A DNA stretch of 64,000 nt from Phytopseudomonas daroniae (lineage in GTDB: Bacteria > Pseudomonadota > Gammaproteobacteria > Pseudomonadales > Pseudomonadaceae). The position numbers were made by a program, and so were the translations under genes. The DNA lies in contig NZ_QJUI01000002.1 in NCBI RefSeq assembly GCF_004327285.1, positions 124,001 to 188,000 of the forward strand, written 5' to 3'. Each line of letters opens with the position of its first letter. Positions within the stretch are counted from its first letter, which is position 1. This document shows, piece after piece, positions 1 through 8,400 of the stretch. The notes beneath the pieces were generated by a model that was not told where the DNA came from, ran no database searches, and saw nothing but the letters and a program-made list of their open reading frames with translations.

Positions 1-1
1 C

Positions 2-433
2 CTGGAAATCAGCGACGAAGACTGGCATCGCGGCCTGGATACCTACCTGCTCAACGTGATCCGCCCAACACGCCTGGTCACGCCAACCATGCAGAAGCAA
101 AAGAGTGGCGTGATCATCAATATCTCCAGCGCCTGGACGTTCGAGCCCAGTGAGCTGTTCCCCACGTCGGCGGTGTTCCGGGCCGGCCTGGCGTCTTTCA
201 CGAAGATTTTCGCGGACACCCATGCCCGCAACAACATTCGCATGAACAACGTGCTACCCGGCTGGATCGACAGCCTGCCGGCCACCGAAGAGCGCAGGGC
301 CAGCGTACCGCTGCAGCGTTACGGCAGCAGCGAGGAAGTGGCCGCGACCATCGCCTTTCTGGCCTCGGAGGGCGCGGCCTATATCACCGCACAGAATATC
401 CGCGTCGATGGCGGCATCACCCGCGCAGTCTGA
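2..433 (+). CDS. SDR family oxidoreductase, 5'-truncated
   Basis: This is the C-terminal 143 codons of a short-chain dehydrogenase/reductase; the start and the Rossmann glycine motif lie left of the window. The fold is recognisable from the strand-plus-serine segment VIINISSAW, the helix RAGLASFTKIFAD, the NNVLPGWIDS segment and the C-terminal DGG motif. The usual catalytic YxxxK is not present: the aligned stretch reads SAVFRAG, so Tyr is replaced by Ser and Lys by Arg. It may therefore belong to a divergent SDR branch with altered or no dehydrogenase activity. It converges on the quinone oxidoreductase gene. The substrate is unknown. Confidence 0.8.
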   Translation: MEISDEDWHRGLDTYLLNVIRPTRLVTPTMQKQKSGVIINISSAWTFEPSELFPTSAVFRAGLASFTKIFADTHARNNIRMNNVLPGWIDSLPATEERRASVPLQRYGSSEEVAATIAFLASEGAAYITAQNIRVDGGITRAV

Positions 434-524
434 TCGCCATGACGAACCGTGGAACTGCGGTTCAGCGGGTGCAGACGAGTGGCCAAGAATGCCCACAGAT
501 CAGCGAGCATTCGTGGCTGAGACT

Positions 525-1490
525 TCAGCCAAGGCTGTCGTCGATCACCAGCACCAGCTTGCCGTTGACCTGATTGCCTTCCAGCGTGGCGAATGCCGCC
601 TGCGCCTCGCTAATGGGGAAGGTCTGCGCCAGTTGCGGCTTGAGCCGCCCTTCGCCGAACAGCGGCCATACGTGCTGGCGCAGATCGCGCAGCAGATCGG
701 CCTTGAACAGGTCGTCACGGCTGCGCAAGGTGGAGCCGATCAACTGGATACGCTTACCGAGCAGCAGCGCCAGATCCAGCTCAGCCTTGCGCCCGCCCAT
801 CAAGCCGATGTTCACCCAGCGGCCATCGAGCGCAAGCAGCTTCAGGTTCAGCGCGGCGTAACTGGCACCCACCGGGTCGAGAATCACCTCGAAAGGGCCG
901 ACCTCGTGCAGAGCCTCGAGGCCCTCACCACCCCGAATCGCACCGCCGGCAGCGCCCAGGCTCTCGCAATAGGCCAGGCGTTCGGCCGAACCAACGCTGA
1001 CCCAGCATGCACTGCCAAAAGCTTTGCACAGCTGGATCGCCGCCGATCCGACGCCACTGGCACCGGCGTGCAGCAGCACCTTCTCACCGGGTTTCAGGCC
1101 GGCCAGCTGGAACAGATTGAGCCAGGCCGTTGCGTAGACTTCCGGCAGCCCTGCGGCTTCGTGCAGAGACACACCTTCCGGTACGGGTAGTACATGGCGG
1201 GCATCGACCACCACTTCCTCGGCCAAGCCGCCACCCGCCAGCAGCGCGCAGACCCGGTCACCCACCTGCCAGTCGCAACCAGCGCCTACTTCGCTGACGA
1301 TACCGGCACATTCCAGGCCGAGAATATCGCTGGCGCCCGGTGGCGGCGGGTACAGGCCGGCACGTTGCAACAGGTCGGCACGGTTCAGGCCCGCGGCCGC
1401 CACGCGAATGCGCACTTCACCCACATCACAGGCAGGAGTGGGACGTTGCACCCATTCCACCTGCCCTTCCACGCCTTGCAATGCTTTCAC
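525..1490 (-). CDS. NAD(P)H quinone oxidoreductase (PIG3-type zinc-free MDR family)
   Basis: A 321-residue medium-chain reductase that would transfer hydride from NADPH to quinones or related enones in the cytoplasm. The N-terminal GroES-like domain carries RADLLQRAGLYPPPP and ILGLECAG. The Rossmann domain has the nucleotide-binding run HAGASGVGSAAIQL, typical of the PIG3/QorB group, and no structural zinc cysteines. I chose the GTG at 1490 because a strong GGAGG (1495-1499) stands five bases upstream and the protein then begins MKALQGVEG, as in the family. An in-frame ATG at 1508 would add six residues. The gene is divergent from prc, with a hairpin between them. Confidence 0.9.
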   Translation of the reverse strand: MKALQGVEGQVEWVQRPTPACDVGEVRIRVAAAGLNRADLLQRAGLYPPPPGASDILGLECAGIVSEVGAGCDWQVGDRVCALLAGGGLAEEVVVDARHVLPVPEGVSLHEAAGLPEVYATAWLNLFQLAGLKPGEKVLLHAGASGVGSAAIQLCKAFGSACWVSVGSAERLAYCESLGAAGGAIRGGEGLEALHEVGPFEVILDPVGASYAALNLKLLALDGRWVNIGLMGGRKAELDLALLLGKRIQLIGSTLRSRDDLFKADLLRDLRQHVWPLFGEGRLKPQLAQTFPISEAQAAFATLEGNQVNGKLVLVIDDSLG

Positions 1491-1516
1491 GCTGCCTCCA
1501 TAGTGCATTTGAACCT

Positions 1517-1542
1517 AGCCCAGCGCTTAGCGCTGGGCTTTT
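1517..1542 (+). terminator. Rho-independent-type hairpin between divergent genes
   Basis: AGCCCAGCG (1517-1525) pairs with CGCTGGGCT (1531-1539) across a 5-nt loop and is followed by TTTT on the plus strand. It lies in the leader of prc, between two divergent genes, so it ends no annotated plus-strand gene. It could be an attenuator or could insulate prc from read-through. Confidence 0.55.
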
Positions 1543-1617
1543 GCATGCGCCGATTGAACCTGGCGCCCTCAAAGACGGCCTAATATGCGTTATCAACTGT
1601 CCCCACGTCGAATCAGC

Positions 1618-3705
1618 ATGAAGCGATCACTTATCAGCGCCACCCTGGCCCTCGTTCTCGGGCTGGGCGCATTGCCCCTCGCAGCCAAAACCAGCCAGGC
1701 CGATCCGTGGGAATACCTGCAGCCTGATCGCGAGCAGGTCATCGCCAGCCTCAACGTCGTCGAGCTGCTGCAGCGTCACCATTACAGCAAGCCGCCGCTC
1801 GACGATGCGCGCTCGGAGAAGATCTACCAGGGTTACCTGAAGATGCTCGACCCGGCACGCAGCTATTTCACTGCCGCGGATATCGCCGAATTCGACCGCT
1901 GGAAAGACAGATTCGACGACCTGCTGAAAAAGGGCGATCTCGGCCCCGGCTTCCATATCTACAAGCGTCAGCTCGTGCGCCAGCAGGAGCGCCTGAACTA
2001 CGTGCAAGGGCTGCTGGCCAAAGGCGTCGACAAGATCGACTTCACGGTCGACGAAGACTTGCTCGTGGATCGTGAAAAAGCTCCCTGGGCCAAGGATGTC
2101 GCCGAGCTGGACGAGCTGTGGCGCAAACGTCTGAAAGACGAAGTGCTGCGACTGAAGCTCGCTGGCAAGGAGCCTGCGACCATCCAGGAACTGCTCACCA
2201 AACGCTACAAGGCTCAGCAGGCACGCCTGCAGCAGACTCGCGGCGAGGACGTGTTCCAGGCGTACATCAACGCCTTCGCCATGACCTACGATCCGCACAC
2301 CAACTACCTGTCGCCGGATAACGCCGAAAACTTCGACATCAACATGAGCCTGTCCCTCGAGGGCATCGGCGCCGTGCTGCAGAGCGATAACGAACACGTC
2401 AAGGTGGTACGCCTGGTACCGGCCGGCCCTGCCGAGAAGAGCAAGCAGATCTCGCCGGCGGACAAGATCGTCGGTGTTGGCCAGGGTGACGACGAGATCG
2501 TCGACGTGATCGGCTGGCGCCTCGATGAAGTGGTCAAATTGATCCGCGGCCCCAAAGGCTCGCGCGTCCGCCTGGAAGTGATTCCGGCGAGCAATGCGCC
2601 GAACGACCTGACCAGCAAGGTGGTGAGCATCACCCGCGAGGCGGTCAAGCTCGAGGAGCAGGCGGCGAAGAAGTCCGTGCTCAAGCTCAGCCAGGGCGGC
2701 CACGACTACAAGCTGGGCGTCATCGAGATCCCCGCCTTCTACCTCGACTTCAAGGCGTTCCGTGCCGGCGATCCGGATTACAAGAGCACCACCCGTGACG
2801 TCAGGAAGCTGATCACCGAACTGCAAACCGAGAAAGTCGACGGTATCGTCATCGACCTGCGCAACAATGGCGGCGGTTCGCTGCAGGAAGCCACCGAACT
2901 GACCAGCCTGTTCATCGACAAGGGCCCGACCGTTCTGGTGCGCAACAGCGATGGCCGGGTCGATGTGCTCGAGGACGAAAACCCGGGCGCCTTCTACAAG
3001 GGCCCGCTGGCCGTTCTGGTCAACCGCCTGTCCGCCTCGGCTTCGGAAATTTTCGCCGGCGCCATGCAGGACTACCACCGTGCGCTGATCCTCGGTGGCC
3101 AGACCTTCGGCAAAGGCACCGTGCAAACCATCCAGCCGCTGAATCATGGCGAACTGAAGCTGACCCTGGCCAAGTTCTACCGCGTTTCCGGGCAGAGCAC
3201 CCAGCACCGTGGCGTGGTGCCGGACATCGCTTATCCCGACGTGATGGACAACAAGGAAATCGGCGAAAGCGCGCTGCCCGAGGCCATGCCATGGGACAGC
3301 ATCCGTCCGGCGATCAAACCCGAACTGGATCCGATCAAGCCGTTCCTCACCGAGTTGAAAAACCGCTACGACAGCCGTACGGCCGAGAACCCGGACTTCA
3401 ACTTCGCCCGCGAGCGTCTGGCTCTGTCCCGTGAGCTGATGGCCGAGAAGACCGTTAGCCTCAACGAGGCCAAGCGTCGTGCCCAGCACGCCGATATAGA
3501 GAAACGCCAACTGGTGATCGAGAACGCCCGCCGTACCGCCAAAGGCGAAGAGCCGCTGGCCGAACTGAAGAAGGAAGACGAGGACGACGTCCTGGCACAG
3601 AGCACAGACGAGAAGACCAAACCGGAAGACGACGCCTATCTGTCGGAAACTGGCCACATCCTGATCGACTACCTCAAGCTCAATACTCGCTTAGCTAAGC
3701 AGTAA
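1618..3705 (+). CDS. prc: Carboxy-terminal processing protease (tail-specific protease), periplasmic
   Basis: A 695-residue S41 family protease (Tsp/Prc), which trims or degrades periplasmic proteins from nonpolar C-termini, including cell-wall hydrolases and lipoproteins. The order is an N-terminal signal peptide (MKRSLISATLALVLGLGAL), an alpha-helical N-domain, a PDZ domain around residues 225-320 (SLEGIGAVLQ onward), and the Ser/Lys catalytic domain. The catalytic Ser474 lies in SASASEIF and Lys499 in TFGKGTVQ, with the 25-residue spacing of Tsp. The C-terminal tail is acidic and Lys-rich. I start it at 1618 because that ATG directly precedes the signal peptide; an ATG at 1585 would add 11 residues. 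A strong terminator follows. PAO1 has the same pair of prc and an EAL-CBS-GGDEF gene. Confidence 0.95.
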   Translation: MKRSLISATLALVLGLGALPLAAKTSQADPWEYLQPDREQVIASLNVVELLQRHHYSKPPLDDARSEKIYQGYLKMLDPARSYFTAADIAEFDRWKDRFDDLLKKGDLGPGFHIYKRQLVRQQERLNYVQGLLAKGVDKIDFTVDEDLLVDREKAPWAKDVAELDELWRKRLKDEVLRLKLAGKEPATIQELLTKRYKAQQARLQQTRGEDVFQAYINAFAMTYDPHTNYLSPDNAENFDINMSLSLEGIGAVLQSDNEHVKVVRLVPAGPAEKSKQISPADKIVGVGQGDDEIVDVIGWRLDEVVKLIRGPKGSRVRLEVIPASNAPNDLTSKVVSITREAVKLEEQAAKKSVLKLSQGGHDYKLGVIEIPAFYLDFKAFRAGDPDYKSTTRDVRKLITELQTEKVDGIVIDLRNNGGGSLQEATELTSLFIDKGPTVLVRNSDGRVDVLEDENPGAFYKGPLAVLVNRLSASASEIFAGAMQDYHRALILGGQTFGKGTVQTIQPLNHGELKLTLAKFYRVSGQSTQHRGVVPDIAYPDVMDNKEIGESALPEAMPWDSIRPAIKPELDPIKPFLTELKNRYDSRTAENPDFNFARERLALSRELMAEKTVSLNEAKRRAQHADIEKRQLVIENARRTAKGEEPLAELKKEDEDDVLAQSTDEKTKPEDDAYLSETGHILIDYLKLNTRLAKQ

Positions 3706-3723
3706 CCAGGAAGCGGTCACCAG

Positions 3724-3755
3724 AAAGGGTGTCGTATTCACGACACCCTTTTTTG
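3724..3755 (+). terminator. Rho-independent terminator after prc
   Basis: A perfect 12-bp stem, AAAGGGTGTCGT (3724-3735) with ACGACACCCTTT (3740-3751), loop ATTC, then a run of T residues. It lies 18 bases after the prc stop codon. Confidence 0.93.
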
Positions 3756-3888
3756 TGCCCCCACCATTCCTGGCGGGCGCCCTTCATTAAACGGTCATCA
3801 ATCTGTAGTGAAATCACGGGCATTCAGCGGTATTTATCCGCAGGCGGCGTCCCCACCGTTCGCTCCCCGATTTCCATAGAGACCTGCC

Positions 3889-5673
3889 ATGACCGTCACC
3901 GAGCAATCAAGCGCGCTGGGCCAGATCCTCGCGCACGGCGACCTGCATAGCCTGTTTCAGCCCATCGTGTCGCTCTCCGAACGGCGCATTCTTGGCTATG
4001 AGGCCCTCACTCGCGGCCCGTCCAACAGCCCGCTGCACTCCCCGATCACACTGTTCGCCGCCGCGCGCCAGGTCGGCCTGCTCAACGAACTGGAACTGGC
4101 CTGTCGCAAAAGCGCCTGTCGCCGTTTCAGCGAGTTGAAGCTGAACGGGCTGCTGTTTCTCAACGTGTCTCCGGATTCGCTGCTCGACGCCCATCATCAG
4201 CCGGGCCGCACCCTGCAGTTGCTGCAGGCCTACGGTATTTCGCCAAGCCGGGTGGTGATCGAACTGACGGAGCAATCTCCCACCGACGATTTCAATCTGC
4301 TCGACACCGCTCTCCACCACTACCGTGACATGGGATTTTCCATCGCCCTGGACGACCTCGGCGCCGGTTATTCGAGCCTGCGCCTGTGGTCGGAGCTGCG
4401 TCCCGATTACGTGAAGATCGACCGCCACTTCATCGATGGCATCCATCAGGATGCGGTCAAGCGTGAATTCGTTGGCTCCATCCTGCAGATGGCCAAGGCC
4501 TCGCGCGCTCAGGTGATCGCCGAAGGCATCGAACTCGAGGAAGAGCTCGCCGTGCTCTGCGAAATGGGTGTGGATCTGCTTCAGGGCTACCTGCTCTGTC
4601 GCCCTCAGGAACAACCGCCAACCGACGCACGCGCACTGCTACCGGCACTGGGCAGCCCGCCGACCTCGCTCAGCGAAGAAGGCAGCGATCTCACCGCCCT
4701 GCTCAACGAACACCCGGCAGTGTCCATCAATACGCCCACCGCTGATGTGCTCGAAGCCTTCCGCGCCCAGGCCAACCTCAACTCGCTGGCGGTGCTGGAC
4801 GAGGCACAACGGCCGGTCGGTATCGTCCACCGTCACTCGCTGTCGGAGGTACTGCTCAAACCCTTCGCCACCGAGCTGTTCGCCCGTAAGCCGATCAGCC
4901 GTCTGATGAGCAACGACTTTCTCGCCGTGGAAATCAGCCAGTCGCTGCAGAAGGTCAGCCGCCTGCTGACCAGCCGCGCGCGCCAGCGTATCGAAGAAGA
5001 TTTCGTCATTACCGTGGACGGCCACTACCTGGGCCTGGGCCGGGTGATCGACGTCCTCAAACTGATCACCGAACTGAAGATCCAGCAGGCCCGTTACGCC
5101 AACCCGCTGACCCTGCTGCCCGGCAACGTACCGATCCAGCAGTGCCTGACCCGGCTGTTGCAGCAGAGCCGTGAGGCGGTGATCTGCTACGTCGACATCG
5201 ACAGCTTCAAACCCTTCAACGACCTCTACGGGTACGCCAAGGGTGATGAAGTGCTGCTGTGCCTGGCACATTGCCTGAACGAACGGATCGACCCGACGCG
5301 TGACTTCGTCGGCCATATCGGTGGCGACGATTTCTTGCTGGTGTTCGGATCGAAGGACTGGCGTGCCCGCCTCAACCGGCTACTGGAAGACTTTCAGGGG
5401 CAGTGCCGGCGCTTCTATCTCGATGAGCATCTGGATGCTGGCTGTTTCGTCAGCCACAACCGCCAGGGCCACCGCGAGGAGTTTCCGCTGTTGTCGCTGT
5501 CACTCGGCGTCGTCCATCTGCACCCACAGCACTGTGCGCTACTGGACGCCAGCGAACTGGCCGGCCTGGCTTCGGAAGCCAAGCGTCATGCCAAGGCGGT
5601 GCCCGGTTACAGCCTGCACGTGATCGATACGCACACGCTGCAAGGCGCGCTCACTCAGGGTTCGGCGGGATAA
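3889..5673 (+). CDS. EAL-CBS-GGDEF cyclic-di-GMP signalling protein
   Basis: A 594-residue cytoplasmic protein with no membrane segment. The EAL phosphodiesterase domain (about 15-250) has E38 in YEALTRG, NVSPDSL, ELTEQ, the metal-binding DDLGAGYSSL, VKIDRHF, EGIELEEE and LQGYLL, so it keeps the residues needed to hydrolyse c-di-GMP. Two CBS repeats (about 270-395; HPAVSI, LAVLDEAQRPVGIVHR, VITVDGHYLGLGRVID) probably bind an adenine nucleotide. The C-terminal GGDEF-like domain reads GGDDF at 478-482, so its cyclase activity is doubtful. It is the counterpart of PA3258, next to prc as in PAO1. Net phosphodiesterase function is my inference. Confidence 0.93.
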   Translation: MTVTEQSSALGQILAHGDLHSLFQPIVSLSERRILGYEALTRGPSNSPLHSPITLFAAARQVGLLNELELACRKSACRRFSELKLNGLLFLNVSPDSLLDAHHQPGRTLQLLQAYGISPSRVVIELTEQSPTDDFNLLDTALHHYRDMGFSIALDDLGAGYSSLRLWSELRPDYVKIDRHFIDGIHQDAVKREFVGSILQMAKASRAQVIAEGIELEEELAVLCEMGVDLLQGYLLCRPQEQPPTDARALLPALGSPPTSLSEEGSDLTALLNEHPAVSINTPTADVLEAFRAQANLNSLAVLDEAQRPVGIVHRHSLSEVLLKPFATELFARKPISRLMSNDFLAVEISQSLQKVSRLLTSRARQRIEEDFVITVDGHYLGLGRVIDVLKLITELKIQQARYANPLTLLPGNVPIQQCLTRLLQQSREAVICYVDIDSFKPFNDLYGYAKGDEVLLCLAHCLNERIDPTRDFVGHIGGDDFLLVFGSKDWRARLNRLLEDFQGQCRRFYLDEHLDAGCFVSHNRQGHREEFPLLSLSLGVVHLHPQHCALLDASELAGLASEAKRHAKAVPGYSLHVIDTHTLQGALTQGSAG

Positions 5674-6020
5674 TCGAACTCGAATACCCGGGCCACTTCG
5701 GAGGCGTGCCAGGACGCTGCGGCAACACCGTCGGAGGCGCCATCGAAACGGCCCAGGCGGGTAACGCATTCGAAGAACCCAGTGCGCGGCAGGCGGCTGG
5801 CGCCCTGGCTGATCACCAGAGCGCTGCGCAGCGGGCGCTCGCCGCGCGCATCCAGTGCAGCCAGGTGTTCCAGTGCAGCGGTCAGGGTCTGCATGGCCGG
5901 CGCAGGCAGCGACAGACGCTCGATCAATGCACGGTAGGTCAGCAGGTGGCGCTGCCGCCGGGCATCGTCCAGAGCGGCCAGCAACGCCTCCCAGTGCCCA
6001 CGGCTGATGCGCACGCTCAT
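5655..6020 (-). CDS. Conserved hypothetical protein, partner of HTH gene
   Basis: A 121-residue cytoplasmic protein I cannot assign to a family. It is mostly helical at the N-terminus (SRGHWEALLAALDDARRQRHLLTYRALIERLSLP), followed by ALEHLAALDARGERPLRSALVIS and RTGFFECVTRLGRFDG. The second half recalls small proteins that carry a conserved PLRSALV..G....P..GFF segment. Its ATG overlaps the stop of the upstream HTH gene (ATGA), so the two are translationally coupled. Its 3' end overlaps the convergent EAL-CBS-GGDEF gene by 19 bp. Function unknown. Confidence 0.75.
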   Translation of the reverse strand: MSVRISRGHWEALLAALDDARRQRHLLTYRALIERLSLPAPAMQTLTAALEHLAALDARGERPLRSALVISQGASRLPRTGFFECVTRLGRFDGASDGVAAASWHASEVARVFEFDYPAEP

Positions 6021-6340
6021 GCACTCGCCTCCCAGCCGGAGATGCCGAGCACCCAGGCCAGGGCGCGGAGGATAGCCGCATCGGGTTGTCGCTCGCCATT
6101 CTCGATCATGCCCAGGTAATGCGGGCTGATACCCACGGCACGGGCCAGCTCATCGCGGCTCAGGCCCTTGCCCTCACGCAGTGCGGTCAGTTGCGTCAGC
6201 GGCTTTGGGGCGTCGGTGGCGGGCTGGATCGATGGGGCAGCGACGCTCTTGCCTGCGGCCTGAAGCAGCGCCTGATATTCGGCCCAGGGCAGTACCGCGT
6301 ATTCAGGTTCGCCGTCACGTTCGATCACTTGTACATTCAT
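6017..6340 (-). CDS. XRE-family HTH protein with Phd-like N-terminus
   Basis: A 107-residue DNA-binding protein. Residues 1-30 (MNVQVIERDGEPEYAVLPWA and EYQALLQAAG) have the beta-hairpin/helix pattern of Phd/YefM-type antitoxins. Residues about 48-103 form a Cro/CI helix-turn-helix: LTALREGKGLSRDELARAVG, then ISPHYLGMIENGERQP. I chose the ATG at 6340 because GGAGAAACG lies upstream; the open frame extends to 6433 without family support. It is coupled by a 4-base overlap to the gene at 5655-6020. It probably autoregulates. A toxin-antitoxin role is possible but unproven. Confidence 0.8.
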   Translation of the reverse strand: MNVQVIERDGEPEYAVLPWAEYQALLQAAGKSVAAPSIQPATDAPKPLTQLTALREGKGLSRDELARAVGISPHYLGMIENGERQPDAAILRALAWVLGISGWEASA

Positions 6341-6475
6341 GCTTCGTTTCTCCGCGAGGCGCAGCATCCCTGTGCGTAATCCGGCCTGGGGCAAAACCGC
6401 CTGCCATGTTGTTTGCGCCATCTTATCAGCCATCTCGCCCGACGCGCTCGCCGGACGAACTCGCCACCGATTCGC

Positions 6476-7036
6476 TCACTGTCCGGCGGCGGCGCCCCGC
6501 ATGAAGAACTGCATCAACGAGGTGCCCATGCCTGCCCGCGCCACCCGTCCACGACGCTCGCCATCGACCAGTCCGAACAGCAACGAGGCGAAGAGCTCGG
6601 TCAACACTGGCGCACCGATGTCGATACGGAAAACGTTCTCACGCTGCCCACGCAGGAAAAACCGATCCAGGGCGTTGGTGTAAGGCAGCCAGCGCGCATG
6701 CTCGCCGCAGGCATCCAATGAGTCCGGCCGCCACTGGAAAATCAGGAACACCAGCAGTTCGCGATGAGCCAGATGCCCATCGACCAATCGCTGCAAGGCT
6801 TCCTGCGGCGGGGCCTCCTGCAGATCGGCATCGGCGATGACCTGGTTCATGACCACCGAGCCATAATCGAAGAGCATTTCGATCAGATTGTCGCGGGTTC
6901 CGCAAAAACGATTCAGGGTCGCCTTGCTCACCCCGGCAGCTTGGGCTATTTCCTTGAAGGTGCCGCGCGGGTGCTCGACGATGGCGACAGCCAGGGCCTT
7001 GAGCAGTTTTTCTTCAGCAGCGGGTCTATCCATCAA
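6476..7036 (-). CDS. TetR/AcrR family transcriptional repressor
   Basis: A 186-residue regulator with an N-terminal TetR helix-turn-helix (about 10-55: KLLKALAVAIVEHPRGTFKEIAQAAGVSKATLNRFCGTRDNL shown in parts) and a helical ligand-binding C-terminus. It is divergent from the RND efflux operon, and a perfect palindrome in the shared intergenic region overlaps the operon promoter, so it is most likely the local repressor of the pump. The recognition helix reads VSKATLNRFCGTRDNL, with Cys at a position that is often Tyr. The inducer is unknown. Confidence 0.9.
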   Translation of the reverse strand: MMDRPAAEEKLLKALAVAIVEHPRGTFKEIAQAAGVSKATLNRFCGTRDNLIEMLFDYGSVVMNQVIADADLQEAPPQEALQRLVDGHLAHRELLVFLIFQWRPDSLDACGEHARWLPYTNALDRFFLRGQRENVFRIDIGAPVLTELFASLLFGLVDGERRGRVARAGMGTSLMQFFMRGAAAGQ

Positions 7037-7129
7037 TTCCAGTCTTCATTCAGGCGTCGGCAACGGCGCGTCATTGTGCAGGAAAAACCTTTTTCCTCAA
7101 GGGGACTATCTACCTTGTCCACAAAATCC

Positions 7130-7157
7130 GCAAATGAGTCAATATTGACTCATTTGC
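7130..7157. promoter_or_regulatory. 28-bp perfect palindrome, predicted TetR operator
   Basis: The half-site GCAAATGAGTCAAT (7130-7143) is followed immediately by its exact reverse complement (7144-7157). It lies between the divergent TetR gene and the efflux operon. Perfect dyads of this length are typical TetR-family operators. Its right half contains the predicted -35 box of the efflux promoter. Confidence 0.85.
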
Positions 7158-7173
7158 ATTCATGGACAATCAT
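7145..7173 (+). promoter_or_regulatory. Predicted sigma-70 promoter of the RND operon
   Basis: TTGACT at 7145-7150, a 17-base spacer, then AATCAT at 7168-7173 (4 of 6 matches to the -10 consensus). The -35 is embedded in the palindrome, so repressor binding would block RNA polymerase directly. Confidence 0.55.
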
Positions 7174-7219
7174 CCGAGCCTTTCAAGGACTAACTAATGG
7201 GCTGCGCCCCAGGTGAAGC

Positions 7220-8386
7220 ATGAGCAAGATTCGCGAACGTTGGGTTTTTTCGGCGATAACACTTTTGGTTGCTATCAGCCTCGTAGGCTGTGACAAGGGT
7301 GAACAAGGCTGGGGTGAAGCACCGCCTCGCGAAGTCGACGTGCTCAGCATCAAGACCGAGCCCTTTACCGTAGTCGCCGAGCTGCCCGGCCGTATCGAAC
7401 CCGTGCGCGTTGCCGAAGTACGAGCCCGAGTCGCCGGTATCGTGCTCAAGCGCACCTTTGAAGAGGGCGCCGACGTCAAGGCTGGCGACCTGCTGTTCCA
7501 GATCGATCCGGCACCTTTCAAGGCCGCGCTGTCCCGCGCTCAGGGCGAACTGGCCCGCGCCGAAGCGCAACTGTTCCAGACCCAGGCCACCGTCAAACGC
7601 TACGAACCGCTGGTGAAGATCGACGCAGTCAGCCAACAGGATTTCGACGTTGCCCGCGCTGCGCTGCAAAGCGCCCAGGCGGACAAGCGCTCGGCCCAGG
7701 CCAACGTGGAAACCGCACGCCTGGATCTGGGGTACGCCGAAGTGCGCGCGCCCATCGCCGGACGCATCGGCCGCGCCCAGGTCACCGAAGGCGCACTGGT
7801 CGGCCAGGGTGAAACCACCCTGCTCGCCCGTATCCAGCAACTCGATCCGGTCTACGCCGACTTCACTCAGCCGGCCGCCGATGCCTTGCGCCTGCGCGCG
7901 GCGATTGCCGACGGCAAGGTTTCCGGTGACGGCGACAAAACGCTGTCTCTGCGCGTCGACGGCACCGATATCGAGAGCAGCGGCACCCTGCTGTTCACTG
8001 ATATATCGGTGGATCGCAGCACCGGTCAGATCGCCCTGCGTGGACGTTTCGACAACCCGCAAGGCGTGCTGCTGCCGGGCATGTACGTGCGCGTTCGCAC
8101 ACCGCAAGGGCTCGACCAGGACGCCATTCTGGTACCGCAGCGCGCCGTGCAACGCTCTGCCGACGGTAAGGCCAGCGTGATGCTGCTGGGCGCCGATAAC
8201 ACCGTGGAAGCGCGCCCGGTCACCACCGGCGCCATGCAAGGCGCGCGCTGGCAGATCGTCGAAGGGTTGAAAGCCGGCGACCAGGTCATCACCAGTTCCC
8301 TGGCGGCGATCCGACCAGGCATCACGGTCGTGCCGCGACAGCCAGGCGCTGAAACGCAGAACGACACCACTCCCCAGGCGCAGTAA
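7220..8386 (+). CDS. RND efflux periplasmic adaptor subunit (membrane fusion lipoprotein)
   Basis: A 388-residue HlyD/AcrA-type adaptor linking the inner-membrane pump to the outer-membrane channel. It has a lipoprotein signal peptide with lipobox LVGC at residues 22-25. Next come a barrel-sandwich segment (ELPGRIEPVRVAEVRARVAG), a coiled-coil hairpin at about 95-165 (ARAEAQLFQTQATVKRYEPL, SAQANVETARLD), the second lipoyl half (APIAGRIGRAQVTEGALVG), and beta-barrel and membrane-proximal domains. It is the first gene of a three-gene operon, 14 bp before the pump gene. Drug specificity cannot be read from sequence; the closest remembered relatives are MexP/AcrA-type. Confidence 0.93.
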   Translation: MSKIRERWVFSAITLLVAISLVGCDKGEQGWGEAPPREVDVLSIKTEPFTVVAELPGRIEPVRVAEVRARVAGIVLKRTFEEGADVKAGDLLFQIDPAPFKAALSRAQGELARAEAQLFQTQATVKRYEPLVKIDAVSQQDFDVARAALQSAQADKRSAQANVETARLDLGYAEVRAPIAGRIGRAQVTEGALVGQGETTLLARIQQLDPVYADFTQPAADALRLRAAIADGKVSGDGDKTLSLRVDGTDIESSGTLLFTDISVDRSTGQIALRGRFDNPQGVLLPGMYVRVRTPQGLDQDAILVPQRAVQRSADGKASVMLLGADNTVEARPVTTGAMQGARWQIVEGLKAGDQVITSSLAAIRPGITVVPRQPGAETQNDTTPQAQ

Positions 8387-8400
8387 GTCGGAGCAACGAC

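Noticed and set aside
1627..3657. A 676-codon open frame antisense to prc
   Set aside because: It has no recognisable motif and mirrors the codon bias of prc on the opposite strand, the usual GC-rich shadow.
5655..6340. Classical toxin-antitoxin pair
   Set aside because: The downstream protein matches no toxin family I know, so I kept it as hypothetical.
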